DNA from: Lunatibacter salilacus
Lineage (GTDB): Bacteria > Bacteroidota > Bacteroidia > Cytophagales > Cyclobacteriaceae
Direction of reading: 5' to 3'
DNA length: 64,000 nucleotides
NCBI RefSeq assembly: GCF_009797935.1
Contig: NZ_VOLC01000003.1
Span: 186,001 to 250,000, forward strand
The position numbers were made by a program, and so were the translations under genes. Below the pieces are notes generated by a model. The model had not been told where the DNA came from, made no database searches, and was given only the letters and a program-made list of their open reading frames with translations. Of this stretch, positions 44,030 through 53,349 are shown in pieces (position 1 is the stretch's first letter; each line of letters starts with the position of its first letter).

Positions 44030-44980
44030 TTAGAAATTCTCCACCAACATATGCGTGGTGGATTCCAAAATTTCAAACCCAATTTCTGCCATCCTGTTTT
44101 CTGAATCTAACGTTGGATTCACTTCCACGATTTCCCAACAGCACACACGTTTGTCTTTGATTAGCACTGCGTTTAACTCCATGGCTTCAATCTCTGTCAG
44201 CCCATCAGGAACCGGAGTGCCAGTACCCAATGAAATGGAACTGTCCAAACTATCCACGTCGAAGGATATATAAATTTGATCACAGTCATTCAGATGTTCA
44301 AGAGCTTGCTGGCAAATTTTAGGCACTCCCTTTTGCCGGATTTCTGCCACGTTAAAATTCCGGATGCCATAGGTTTTCATCAGATACTCTTCAGGCATTT
44401 CAGTGTCTCGCACTGCAATGAAAACTATGTCTTGGGGAAGTATCTTCGGTTCGACACCGCCGATATGCTTGATTTTCTCCCAAAAACCAACCGTACCGGG
44501 GAGGGGTTGGTTGACCTTGCATTCCAAATTGTCTATACCAAGGCATATTGCCAATGGCATACCGTGCATATTTCCAGACGGTGTAGTAAAAGGCGTATGG
44601 AGGTCAGCATGTGCATCTATCCAAATTACTCCCAACCGTTTATCCGGATTAGCGGACTTGATACCCATTATCGTGCCTGCGGCGGTAGAGTGGTCACCGG
44701 CTAAGATAATGGGGAATTTTTTATTTAGACGTAAGTCTTTTATCGTCTGATGGACGTTTTGAAGAACCTCATAGACACCATCTACATATTTGGCATAGGG
44801 GTGGTCGTTTCCTCTCCAAAGATAGTTGTTGGCATCGGGCACATTTATTGGGTCAAACCGGGAAAAGAAATTTGACTTTTTGTCCAAGCTTGCCACTTTT
44901 AAGGCATCAATGCCCATGCTTGCACCCCGTGTTCCTGCCGCAAGTTCTGAACGTACTTCTACCAATTTTATATCCCGCAT
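44030..44980 (-). CDS. Arginase-family ureohydrolase
   Basis: About 316 residues from ATG 44978-44980 (MRDIKLVEVRSELAAGTRGA); an ATG at 45016 would add 12 residues. The binuclear manganese site motifs are present: GDHSTAAG, VIWIDAHADLHTP, and ISFDVDSLDSSIS. GNMHGMPLA and VEVNPTLD also match true arginases. The likely reaction is L-arginine to ornithine plus urea; agmatinase or formiminoglutamase activity is less likely from the N-terminus and length. It is near argS on the same strand, but about 130 bp apart. Confidence 0.92.
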   Translation of the reverse strand: MRDIKLVEVRSELAAGTRGASMGIDALKVASLDKKSNFFSRFDPINVPDANNYLWRGNDHPYAKYVDGVYEVLQNVHQTIKDLRLNKKFPIILAGDHSTAAGTIMGIKSANPDKRLGVIWIDAHADLHTPFTTPSGNMHGMPLAICLGIDNLECKVNQPLPGTVGFWEKIKHIGGVEPKILPQDIVFIAVRDTEMPEEYLMKTYGIRNFNVAEIRQKGVPKICQQALEHLNDCDQIYISFDVDSLDSSISLGTGTPVPDGLTEIEAMELNAVLIKDKRVCCWEIVEVNPTLDSENRMAEIGFEILESTTHMLVENF

Positions 44981-45192
44981 AGCAGTGAAACATGAATTTG
45001 AAAACAAAATTGACATTTTTCCCGCAGACCTACAATGGAATTCGCAAAAGGTTAAATCATCCGTTCGTAATGAATTATTTCCTTACATCGAAAAATTCAG
45101 ATTGATTCCTGAAAATTACACGTTAAAACGGTGGTATTGTTGTGAAACCATGGATTTTGGTTTATTTTTAAGTCCTTATTTAAATTATTGAA

Positions 45193-45200
45193 TACTTTTG
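45193..45200 (+). promoter_or_regulatory. Possible -7 element for the aminotransferase gene
   Basis: TACTTTTG fits TAnnTTTG, 63 bp before the ATG at 45264. The -33 match is poor. Confidence 0.3.
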
Positions 45201-45263
45201 TCATAGAAACCGAATTCCTTCTTTAGTACCCTCAAACTTGACCACTAACCAAATAAAAACATT

Positions 45264-46598
45264 ATGAAATCAAACGAAAACCGTCGTTCGTTCGTCAAGA
45301 AAGCATTGGCGCTAACTGGTGCCTTTTCCGCTACGAGCATTTTCTCCGAACTTCATGCCGAGGAGTGGAAAAGTCTACATCGGAAACTATCTGGAGATTC
45401 TGCACTTAAGGTTGCGGCAAACGAGGACTATTGGTCTGTAGTCCAGCGTGGATACACCGCCAGTTCATCCCCCGTGATGAATCTCAACAACGGTGGTGTG
45501 TCCCCCTCACCCTTGGTCGTACAGCAGGCAGTAGAAAGATACAATTTGCTTTCCAACCAGGCACCTTCCTATTATATGTGGCGGATTTTGGATCAGGGAA
45601 GGGAACCTTTGCGGGAAAAACTAGCCTTACTTGCGGGATGTGATCCGGAAGAAATTGCCGTCAACCGAAATGCGACAGAAGCGTTGAACACGGTTATTTT
45701 TGGATTGGACCTCAGCAAGGGTGACGAGGTTATTGGTTGCGAACAGGATTATCCCAATATGATGCAGGCCTGGCGTCAGCGTCAGCAGCGGGAAGGTATT
45801 GTATATAAGCAGTTGAGCTTTGATTTTCCACTCGAAGACGAGGAGGTAATTGTGGAGGCTTATCGCTCTGCCATTACCTCCAAGACCAAAATCATTCACG
45901 TAACTCACGTGATCAATTGGGTGGGACAAATCATGCCAGTTCAGAAAATATGTCGCATGGCCCATGAACGGGGCATTGAGGTGGTTGTAGATGGTGCACA
46001 TTCATTTGGACTACTGGATTTTAAAATTCCGGAATTGGAAGGGGATTACTTTGGCACCAGCCTGCACAAATACCTCTCTGCACCAATTGGCAGCGGAATG
46101 CTTTGGATCAAAAGGGATAAAATCTCAAAGGTATGGCCGCTACTCTGCAACGGGGACCCCAAAAGCAGTGATATTCGGAAATTTGAAACTCTCGGTACCC
46201 GTAGTTTTCCAATAGAGCAGGGAATAGGAGAGGCCTTAAACTTTCACAACGCCATTGGAGCCAAACGGAAAGAGGAACGCGTACGCTATCTGAAAAACTA
46301 CTGGGCGGAGAAGGCAAGGGAAATTCCCGGCGTAATGCTTCATACCTCACTGCAACCTGCCTATAGTTGTGCCATCGCCGGTGTATCCATAGACGGCATA
46401 AACCCACAGATGTTGGGGAATACATTGTTAGAGAAATATAAAATTCATACCACCTCTATTGTATATGGCAATATTAATTGTGTCAGGGTGTCGCCTCACG
46501 TTTATACCAGTTTAGATGACTTGGACAGGTTTGTGTATGCTTTGGAGAAAATAGCTGTGGAAAGTGTTTTGCCAGGGTTAAGTACGGTCGGGGGATAG
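45264..46598 (+). CDS. Tat-exported class V aminotransferase-fold PLP enzyme
   Basis: The 444-residue protein has a twin-arginine signal (NRRSFVKKALALTGAFSATS), so it is folded with its cofactor before export. The body is a fold-type I, class V aminotransferase (isopenicillin N epimerase / cysteine desulfurase-like). It has NRNATEALNTVIFG, EQDYPNMMQAW, VVDGAHSFGLLDF and the PLP lysine Lys269 in GTSLHKYLSAPIG. Function unknown; periplasmic PLP enzymes may be epimerases or lyases. Monocistronic, ending near the bidirectional terminator at 46648. Confidence 0.9.
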   Translation: MKSNENRRSFVKKALALTGAFSATSIFSELHAEEWKSLHRKLSGDSALKVAANEDYWSVVQRGYTASSSPVMNLNNGGVSPSPLVVQQAVERYNLLSNQAPSYYMWRILDQGREPLREKLALLAGCDPEEIAVNRNATEALNTVIFGLDLSKGDEVIGCEQDYPNMMQAWRQRQQREGIVYKQLSFDFPLEDEEVIVEAYRSAITSKTKIIHVTHVINWVGQIMPVQKICRMAHERGIEVVVDGAHSFGLLDFKIPELEGDYFGTSLHKYLSAPIGSGMLWIKRDKISKVWPLLCNGDPKSSDIRKFETLGTRSFPIEQGIGEALNFHNAIGAKRKEERVRYLKNYWAEKAREIPGVMLHTSLQPAYSCAIAGVSIDGINPQMLGNTLLEKYKIHTTSIVYGNINCVRVSPHVYTSLDDLDRFVYALEKIAVESVLPGLSTVGG

Positions 46599-46647
46599 AT
46601 TAGAATAGTGCTGACAAAATTCATAATCAAAAAAAACACACAATATA

Positions 46648-46688
46648 AAAGCCGCTCCATGTATTTTGAATGCATGGAGCGGCTTTTT
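46648..46688. terminator. Bidirectional intrinsic terminator
   Basis: AAAAGCCGCTCCATG (46648-46662) pairs perfectly with CATGGAGCGGCTTTT (46674-46688) around an 11-nt loop, with T-runs in both directions. It separates the aminotransferase gene from the convergent soxB-like operon. Confidence 0.93.
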
Positions 46689-46720
46689 CAATTTATTAGG
46701 CAAGCACTTGCTTAAGCAAA

Positions 46721-48334
46721 CTACCTAAATTCATAATCTCCTTCCTTCATTTGGGAAAAAGCTCCCGGACCTAAGTCGGTTGCAATCGATCGGCCATCCA
46801 GTTTTGGACTAACCGTATCGACTTCCTTTAAATAAGCTTCAACCGCATCATGGAGCGTATAAGACTCTATAGTAACCTCTGAAGCGTTTTTCAGCCGACA
46901 CATGGTTGTCAATGGTTCACCTGTCCGGTTGCAGGAAGCCATGGTGTATGTTTTATTTAAATCAAGGGGTATTCCTTGTATTCGGATTTCTTGAATACGT
47001 TTACCCGCTTCTCCAGAGCTGTCGAATTTTAATTCCAACCCGGAAAAACGGACTAACCACCCTCCAAATCTCTCTGTATAGTCACTTGCAAAAACGTTGT
47101 TGATTTCTTTTTCCAGCCACTCCTGTATTTGAAGACCTGTTACCTTTCCGATTTTCATGTGTTCGTCTACAGGAAGCATTCTCCATAAGTCCGCTTTCGT
47201 TATGGCTTTCTTGCCACTTTCATCAGGGAGGATCGGAACACCAAATCTAAACCCGTTAGAGGTCGCGAAATCGACTCCCGTCTTCCAAAGCAGGGCATCC
47301 GTAATAAAATTGTCCATGGGATTTTCAACTACCAAATACCTATATATAGGTGTAGAAGTATAGCCCAATACCCTTTCCATTTCCTCTTCGTACGGAAGCA
47401 TTTCAGCGTCTATAATGTCCTGTACGATGGGGTCTGCGCTATATTTATCGGGAGAAACATCCAATAAATCGTATGTGTAGTCCACCATACGCTTGTCCCT
47501 GACTTTAATATCCAATTTACCCAGAAACGAACCAAAAGCCCCCGGTTCGACCACCAAGGTGTATTTGCCTTGAATGGGCTTTCTGATCCGCTCGTGGGTG
47601 TCACTCCCTAAGATGAAATCAACACCTTCAACCAAGGGGTTGTTGGCCAGCATAACCTGCTTGGAAATGCCTATGTGGGTGACCAAAAAAAGGATATCAA
47701 CCTGTTCTTCATTTTTAAGTTGTGTTATCAACTGTTTCAGATTTTCCTCTACGGGTTGAAATTTAATCCCCTTACTATACTCCGGGTTTTGACGCTCAGG
47801 TATCTCCGGGTCATTGTAGGAAATAAAACCTATTTTCACCCCTTTCTTGACGGTAGTCCAGTAGGGAGGGAATAGGGTTTCCTGTGTGTCGTCATCAAAC
47901 ATATTTGCGGCAATAACATTTGTGCCGTACTTGTTCATCACCTCCGTCATGATCTGCCTTCCATAAATTACCTCCCAGTTACCGGGAATAAGTAAGTCAT
48001 ACTGCATGGCGGTGACGATAGGGGGGAAAATACTGCCTTTGGACAAAACGCTTGCTCCACTTCCCTGAATTAGATCCCCACCGTCAATAAACAGGGTGCC
48101 GTCGGGGTTGTTGTTCCGGATACTGTCGACAAGGGTTTTAATATGTGCCAGCCCACCGGCTTTTCGAAAATGGATACTGTCTCCTTCCACGTATAATTCG
48201 TCATGTGGATTCAGATAGGCATGAATATCCGCTGTCTGTAGTATGGTGATAGTTTCCTCACTCATGGTGATTGGATTACTTTGGCATGAGTTAAGCCAAA
48301 TTAAGGTTAAGATAACTAAAGCTGTTATTCTCAT
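46721..48334 (-). CDS. SoxB-like metallophosphatase / 5'-nucleotidase-family lipoprotein
   Basis: The 537-residue protein has a lipobox LNSC (Cys17), an N-terminal calcineurin-like domain (ILQTADIHAYL, DGGDLIQGSGASVLSKG, VTHIGISKQV, GSDTHERI) and a C-terminal 5'-nucleotidase domain (NPMDNFITDALLWKTGVDFA). The usual 5'-nucleotidase motif GNHE-x2-YG is GNWEVIYG here (Trp120). The nearby QGSG and WE-x2-YG resemble SoxB, the thiosulfohydrolase of sulfur oxidation, more than nucleotidases. It is last in a doxX-dsrE-soxB-like operon, which supports a sulfur role. A nucleotidase function remains possible; no soxXA or soxYZ is present in this window. Confidence 0.85.
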   Translation of the reverse strand: MRITALVILTLIWLNSCQSNPITMSEETITILQTADIHAYLNPHDELYVEGDSIHFRKAGGLAHIKTLVDSIRNNNPDGTLFIDGGDLIQGSGASVLSKGSIFPPIVTAMQYDLLIPGNWEVIYGRQIMTEVMNKYGTNVIAANMFDDDTQETLFPPYWTTVKKGVKIGFISYNDPEIPERQNPEYSKGIKFQPVEENLKQLITQLKNEEQVDILFLVTHIGISKQVMLANNPLVEGVDFILGSDTHERIRKPIQGKYTLVVEPGAFGSFLGKLDIKVRDKRMVDYTYDLLDVSPDKYSADPIVQDIIDAEMLPYEEEMERVLGYTSTPIYRYLVVENPMDNFITDALLWKTGVDFATSNGFRFGVPILPDESGKKAITKADLWRMLPVDEHMKIGKVTGLQIQEWLEKEINNVFASDYTERFGGWLVRFSGLELKFDSSGEAGKRIQEIRIQGIPLDLNKTYTMASCNRTGEPLTTMCRLKNASEVTIESYTLHDAVEAYLKEVDTVSPKLDGRSIATDLGPGAFSQMKEGDYEFR

Positions 48335-48348
48335 TGTATGTTTTTTTA

Positions 48349-48792
48349 TTAAAGTATTACTGTTTTATACCCCTGCTCCTGTAAACCGAACATATACAGA
48401 AGACCATTTTCAGTGATGGAAGCTTCCTTGGGTAAGTTGGTTGTATCTACTTGGAATTGGTGAATGGACAATCCGCAAACCAGTATTTTTAGACCCTTTT
48501 CAGCTACTGATTCTCTGATGACCTTTTGGAGGTCTACTTCATTGGAGATTTCTTTAACCAATTCACCACAAACCAATATTTGAAAATCAATTAGCTGACT
48601 TTTATCTTTTAACTGCTTTCCTGTTAAGATTGCCGCTTTCAGGTGCTGAGCTTTCATAACTAAAATACCATATTTACCGTCCATTTTGACTGCCTGTTCG
48701 GTTTGTTGGACCTCGCTTTTTGATTGCCCGTAGATATTCCCCGCACCAAGAATGGCAATTGTCATTGTAATCAAGATTATATATTTGTACAT
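48349..48792 (-). CDS. DsrE-family exported protein
   Basis: The 147-residue protein has a signal peptide ending GNIYGQ and a single DsrE/DsrF-like fold: GKYGILVMKAQHLKAAIL, FQILVCGELVKEI, LKILVCGLSIHQF, and FGLQEQGYKTVIL. Two Cys residues sit in VCG motifs; a DsrE cysteine can carry sulfur. It lies 12 bp after the doxX gene and 14 bp before the soxB-like gene, all minus strand. A periplasmic sulfur-carrier or persulfide-binding role is plausible, but inferred. Confidence 0.85.
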   Translation of the reverse strand: MYKYIILITMTIAILGAGNIYGQSKSEVQQTEQAVKMDGKYGILVMKAQHLKAAILTGKQLKDKSQLIDFQILVCGELVKEISNEVDLQKVIRESVAEKGLKILVCGLSIHQFQVDTTNLPKEASITENGLLYMFGLQEQGYKTVIL

Positions 48793-48804
48793 GATTGTTT
48801 TGGT

Positions 48805-49212
48805 TTATTTGTTGTAAATGCTGAAAACTTTTGGATTGTTGACTATAAAGAAGACCAGTCCTCCGAATATGGCTATGTTTTTCCATAGTGGCCCGTGTAA
48901 TATCCCATTGCCCAATTGAATGGTGACTGTAATAGGGATTAGCAGCATAAAAAGGATTAATGCTGACCAACGGGTAAAGACGCCACTAAAAAGGAGCAGT
49001 CCAAAAATTAGAAGGAAATACCCTGTAATTAGACCTAAGAAATAGGGGTCGCCAATACTCCCTGCAAATTGGCCAAATGCCGCAGAATTAATTCGATTTG
49101 CAACCTCCTCAGGGTGCATAAGATGGGAAATACCGGCTGTAATAAATATGCCGCTAAGACTCATGCGGAAAATCAGAACTGAAATTCCGTTCACTAAAAT
49201 TTTGTTGTTCAT
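48805..49212 (-). CDS. DoxX-family membrane protein
   Basis: The 135-residue protein has four predicted membrane helices (ILIFRMSLSGIFITAGISHLM, LGLITGYFLLIFGLLLFSGVF, ALILFMLLIPITVTIQLG, NIAIFGGLVFFIV). DoxX/DoxD proteins include a subunit of the archaeal thiosulfate:quinone oxidoreductase, while many bacterial DoxX members are of unknown function. It is the first gene of the doxX-dsrE-soxB-like unit. Confidence 0.9.
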   Translation of the reverse strand: MNNKILVNGISVLIFRMSLSGIFITAGISHLMHPEEVANRINSAAFGQFAGSIGDPYFLGLITGYFLLIFGLLLFSGVFTRWSALILFMLLIPITVTIQLGNGILHGPLWKNIAIFGGLVFFIVNNPKVFSIYNK

Positions 49213-49263
49213 TGTATTCTAATTTTTTGGATACGTTTCTTGGTTATCAAAAGTTGATATTTA

Positions 49264-49608
49264 TCAAATCAGAAAGCGTTGATTCAAAATGTATGTGGGA
49301 ACACGTTCTTTTTGTGCGTTGAATAAGTCAAGAACTGAAAGTTTTATTACACTTTCGAATGAAAAAATGTTTTTTGAGTCAGTTTTAAAAGAATCTATAT
49401 GTTTTTTTGCTACAAATTTTTTATAGGACCGTTCAAAATCCCTTACGCTTTGGCAGGAAGTTTTATCTATGGTTGTTCTTTGTTGGTTTTTACTGGCAGA
49501 GTTTTGTTTTATGTCCTGCTTTACCGAACAAGGTATTACCAGCATCAGAGCTAAGCCCAGAATGATCAAATAGTAATTCTTTTGTTGGAATAAGAACATA
49601 AGCTGCAA
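49264..49608 (-). CDS. Small hypothetical, probably membrane-anchored protein
   Basis: This 114-residue ORF has a hydrophobic N-terminal helix (YYLIILGLALMLVIPCS), with a possible lipobox Cys27, then a polar Lys/Ser-rich region including SCQSVRDFERSYKKFVAKKH. No recognised domain. It runs in the same direction as the doxX gene, 51 bp upstream of it, and might be the first gene of that operon. Confidence 0.5.
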   Translation of the reverse strand: MQLMFLFQQKNYYLIILGLALMLVIPCSVKQDIKQNSASKNQQRTTIDKTSCQSVRDFERSYKKFVAKKHIDSFKTDSKNIFSFESVIKLSVLDLFNAQKERVPTYILNQRFLI

Positions 49609-49804
49609 TTTAGGATGTTTTGGTAAGGTTGTAGGTGACTTTTGTTACATATAGTAAATATTCCACCTTCCATTGCGTGGCAATTTTGTGGTTATTTAAC
49701 CCGGAATAGGCACTAGGATTTCTATTGCGGACTTAAAACGCTAAAAAATCAGCCGCTACACCTCACTTTTCGAGTTCACTGTAGGAGTTAAAAAAACACA
49801 AATA

Positions 49805-49875
49805 AGGGGGAAGTTGACTACTGGACCGAACGCCGACCATCAACAATCGTAAAATAACCAGTGGCTCTTCCCCCT
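49805..49875 (-). terminator. Long two-stem hairpin, probable terminator of RND operon 2
   Basis: AGGGGGAAG (49805-49813) pairs with CTTCCCCCT (49867-49875), and an inner stem (TACTGG with CCAGTG, about 49819-49824 and 49858-49863) is nearly complementary. On the minus strand the tail is TATTTGTGTTTTTTT. It lies 8 bp after the ACP-like gene stop. Confidence 0.55.
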
Positions 49876-49883
49876 CAATTTTA

Positions 49884-50114
49884 TCAAGCAACTAATTTTT
49901 GTATAAGAAGGGCGGGTATTTGAGCCCCGTAAGCCGTGTCATCATCGAGCTGGGTTTGTAAGGCGAGTTCCAAATCAAAGATTAGTCCAAGGACAAATGC
50001 CTGATCCATGTTGAGATCCTTGTAAAGGTTATCGTATTTTCTTTTGCCGGATAGGCTTATTCCGTACAAATGAAAGATGGCGGCAATTTTTCGAAGTTTT
50101 GAATAATGGTTCAT
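49884..50114 (-). CDS. Acyl-carrier-protein-like small protein lacking the carrier serine
   Basis: This 76-residue protein is the paralogue of the 78-residue protein at 5413-5649; they share the pattern F-x2-YGI-x-L-x-G, then N-x-Y-x2-LNMD, then FV-x-GLIF-x2-E. The ACP helix II region reads DLNMDQAFVLGLIFDLE, with Gln38 in the position of the phosphopantetheine serine. It is the last gene of RND operon 2, 75 bp after the pump gene; that gap holds a strong hairpin (50142-50188). The role is unknown. Being last in two separate efflux operons suggests a link with the pump or with lipid metabolism. Confidence 0.75.
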   Translation of the reverse strand: MNHYSKLRKIAAIFHLYGISLSGKRKYDNLYKDLNMDQAFVLGLIFDLELALQTQLDDDTAYGAQIPALLIQKLVA

Positions 50115-50141
50115 TTTAGAGTATGTTAAATTAATGATGGT

Positions 50142-50188
50142 TCCCTGGTGCCGGACGCCAGTACTCGACTTCCGGCAAATTCCAGGGA
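50142..50188 (-). promoter_or_regulatory. Intercistronic hairpin between pump and ACP-like gene
   Basis: TCCCTGG-TGCCGGA (50142-50155) pairs with TCCGGCA (50170-50176) and, after AATT, CCAGGGA (50182-50188). It begins right at the pump stop codon. There is no T-run after it, so it is more likely an RNA stability or partial read-through element than a terminator. Confidence 0.6.
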
Positions 50189-50189
50189 C

Positions 50190-53100
50190 TTACACATAGG
50201 CAGCAGCTTCTGATTCAAATTCCTCAACAGGTGTGTCTTCGAGTGCAATTTCTTTTTTCTTGTCGAGACCGAGTTTTTCCAATATCCGATCAAAGACATA
50301 GTATATGACAGGCACTATAATTAAGGTTAGAAACATAGATGAAATAAGTCCTCCGATAATAACCCAGGCCAAGCTGTTTTTCCACTCAGCCCCTGCACCA
50401 CCCGCCAACGCAATCGGCATCATACCGAAAACCATCGCCAAAGTGGTCATCAAAATGGGTCTAAACCGAATTTTAACGGCCTTTTCGAGGGCAGTTTTTA
50501 CAGGGACGCCGACAGCTTTGAGTTGATTGGTAAAGTCCACCAATAAGATTGCGTTTTTGGCTACCAAGCCCATAAGCATGATCATTCCCATGATACTGAA
50601 AATGCTTAAGGTGCCTTTAGTTAATGCAAGTGCCAGAAGTGAACCGATAATGGCAAGGGGCAGAGAAAACATGACCACCAACGGATAGATATATGAATCG
50701 TAAAGGGCGACCATGATTAAATATATCATAAGCACAGAAGCTAGCAGGGCAAGCCCCAAACTCCCAAAACCGTCACTTTGGTTTTTCATATCCCCTTCAT
50801 AGGCTATCTGGACTTGTTCGGGAAATTCCATCCCGTTTATTCTTGACTGCAATTCCGCACCTACAGTTCCGGATGGAATACCTGCCACTTGGGATTGAAT
50901 CTTGACCGAAGCCATCCGGTTTCTGCGTTCCAGCTTGCTGGGGCCCTCAGATTGGGTCACAGTGGCAAATTGGCTGAGTTTTATCAATTCGCCTTTGTTG
51001 TTTGGTAATGAAATGCTTTCCACATCTGCCAGTGACTTCCTGTCAAACTCATTCAATTGTACCAAGATGTCGTACTCAAACTCACCATCTCTGAATTGGG
51101 AATTGTCATCACCGTTGAAGGCGATCTGCATGGTGCCGCCTACAACATCCAGAGACAGGCCAAGTGCGTTCATTCTGTCCCGGTCTACTTCCACCCGGAT
51201 TTCCGGATTTCCTTCCTCAATGGAACTTTTGACCTTTCTACTTCCCGGGATTTGCTCCAATGCTTCGTAGACCATAATTGCGGCCTTTTGTAGGTTTTCC
51301 TGATCTGGAGCGGAAACGATCACTTGAATTGGTGCATCATTGGCCGTTCCTAAAATGGATATGGGCACAGCCGTATATTCTGCCCCTATCAGGTTTTCCT
51401 GTAGATACCTTTCCACATCACGGGCTAGGGATGGTCCATCCTGAGCCCGATCTTTTTTAGGAACTAGCTTTACAGCCACTTCCGCAGTATAGGGGACGGA
51501 CTGAGTTCCCGATATAGCACCACTGGTAACTCCCACAGTGGTAAAGATTTCGGTAACCTCAGGCAGGCTACTCAGATAGTTTTCCACTTCCTGGGTTTTG
51601 AAATTCGTTTGTTCCAAGGTGGCATCCTTGGGCAGCTCTATCCTTACTATAAACTCTCCCCGGTCTCCTTCAGAAATAAATTCACTTCCCACATATCCTT
51701 GGCTAACTAAAAGAAATGATGAAATAAACAAAACTAGTGTAGCAACAAGAACGATAGATTTATGCCCAAAACTCCATTTTAGCATGTCAATGATTCCATC
51801 TACAAAGGAGTCCAGACTATGTTCAAACCCATTTACAACTTTTCCAAAGAAGCTGGAAGGATTAATATGCTCAAGTTTTGAAAAGCGGGATGTAAGTAGG
51901 GGAATAAGCGTAAATGCTACCAATAGACTAATCAATGTCGCTGAGGCCACGGTGATACTAAACTGAGTTAGGATGCCGGAAATCAATCCTCCTGTTAGGG
52001 TTAGAGGTACAAAAACGACCACAATTACCAAGGTGATAGATACAACAGTGCCGCCAATTTCCCGAATGCCGTCATAGGAAGCTTGTGCAATAGTTTTGTC
52101 CATTTCCAAGTGACGGTAAATATTTTCAATCACAACAATCGCATCATCCACTAGGATACCCACTACCAAAGAAAGTGCAAGCAAACTCATTAGGTTGAGG
52201 GTAAACCCCGCAAGGTACATAATGGTAAACGTGGCTACGATAGAGGCCGGTACGGCTATCATTACAATAACGGCATTTCGGATACTGTGCAAAAACAGCA
52301 GCATAATCAAGGCCACCAAGACTACTGCAATCAACAAATCCTTGATCACATCATTGGCAGCTTCCAGCGTAAACTCCGAGCTGTCTTGAGAAATTTGGAA
52401 ACTGATCCCCTCTGCCTGGTAGGAATGTTCGATCTCTCCGATGGTTTCCAAAACTTTTTCAGCTACTTCTACCGCATTGGCATCGGATTGTTTCTGGACC
52501 GTTAGACCTATGGCATCTTTACCGTTCAGCCGGTTTATTATACTACTTTCTTTGAAGTCATCCTGTACTTCAGCGATTTCCTTTAACCGGATTGGTGATT
52601 GATCTTGTCGATAGGCCACTACCAGTTCTTCGATTTCCCTCAGAGATGTGAATTTTCCAGCTAATCGGATAAGTGCTTGGCCCTCCTGATTTTTGATTCT
52701 TCCTGTGGGGAAATCCAAGTTGCCTTTAACAAGTGCTTGAGAAACAGCAATGGGGGATATACCGTAAGCTTCCATTTTGTTTCTATCCAGATTAATTTTT
52801 ATTTCCCTTTCGTTGCCCCCCAAAATATTGATTTGAGCTACCCCGTCTATTTGTGCAAGTGAGGGCTGAATTCGGTTTTTTATCAAATCGTAGAATTCCG
52901 CCGTCTCCAATCCGGAGTACACAGCCATCTGCATGATGGGTAAATCACCCAAGTCAAACTTACCTAAGCTTGGAGGATCTGTCTGGTCCGGTAAATCTCC
53001 GAGTATGGAATTGATTTTTCGCTGGGCGTCCTGCAAGGAAAGATCCACATCGGCGTCGTTTCCAAGTTCGATCGTAATGATGGATATACTTTCCATCGAA

Positions 53101-53348
53101 GTAGACTGGATACTTTTGATTCCCTCCAATGAAGCAACAGCATCTTCGATTTTCTTGGTTACTGAGTTTTCCACCTCCGAAGGGGAAGCCCCAGGATACA
53201 CGGTAGAAATGGTGATGATGTTGGGGCTGAACTTTGGAATCAGCTCATAAGAAAGCTGGAAGTATGAAAACAATCCAAGTAAGGTCAGTACCGTGAACGT
53301 GACCACCACCATGGATGGCCGTTTGATAGATATTTTTGTCAGTTGCAT
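50190..53348 (-). CDS. RND efflux pump inner-membrane subunit (AcrB/MdtB-like)
   Basis: The 1052-residue protein begins MQLTKISIKRPSMVVVTFTV, with the FxxRP-type N-terminus and the expected layout of twelve helices and two large periplasmic loops. The proton-relay helix has both aspartates (Asp401-Asp402 in GILVDDAIVVIENI), unlike the DN form of the pump in operon 1. It follows the adaptor gene with only 1 bp between stop and start, so the two are tightly coupled. Function: proton-driven efflux; substrate unknown. Confidence 0.95.
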   Translation of the reverse strand: MQLTKISIKRPSMVVVTFTVLTLLGLFSYFQLSYELIPKFSPNIITISTVYPGASPSEVENSVTKKIEDAVASLEGIKSIQSTSMESISIITIELGNDADVDLSLQDAQRKINSILGDLPDQTDPPSLGKFDLGDLPIMQMAVYSGLETAEFYDLIKNRIQPSLAQIDGVAQINILGGNEREIKINLDRNKMEAYGISPIAVSQALVKGNLDFPTGRIKNQEGQALIRLAGKFTSLREIEELVVAYRQDQSPIRLKEIAEVQDDFKESSIINRLNGKDAIGLTVQKQSDANAVEVAEKVLETIGEIEHSYQAEGISFQISQDSSEFTLEAANDVIKDLLIAVVLVALIMLLFLHSIRNAVIVMIAVPASIVATFTIMYLAGFTLNLMSLLALSLVVGILVDDAIVVIENIYRHLEMDKTIAQASYDGIREIGGTVVSITLVIVVVFVPLTLTGGLISGILTQFSITVASATLISLLVAFTLIPLLTSRFSKLEHINPSSFFGKVVNGFEHSLDSFVDGIIDMLKWSFGHKSIVLVATLVLFISSFLLVSQGYVGSEFISEGDRGEFIVRIELPKDATLEQTNFKTQEVENYLSSLPEVTEIFTTVGVTSGAISGTQSVPYTAEVAVKLVPKKDRAQDGPSLARDVERYLQENLIGAEYTAVPISILGTANDAPIQVIVSAPDQENLQKAAIMVYEALEQIPGSRKVKSSIEEGNPEIRVEVDRDRMNALGLSLDVVGGTMQIAFNGDDNSQFRDGEFEYDILVQLNEFDRKSLADVESISLPNNKGELIKLSQFATVTQSEGPSKLERRNRMASVKIQSQVAGIPSGTVGAELQSRINGMEFPEQVQIAYEGDMKNQSDGFGSLGLALLASVLMIYLIMVALYDSYIYPLVVMFSLPLAIIGSLLALALTKGTLSIFSIMGMIMLMGLVAKNAILLVDFTNQLKAVGVPVKTALEKAVKIRFRPILMTTLAMVFGMMPIALAGGAGAEWKNSLAWVIIGGLISSMFLTLIIVPVIYYVFDRILEKLGLDKKKEIALEDTPVEEFESEAAAYV

Positions 53349-53349
53349 A

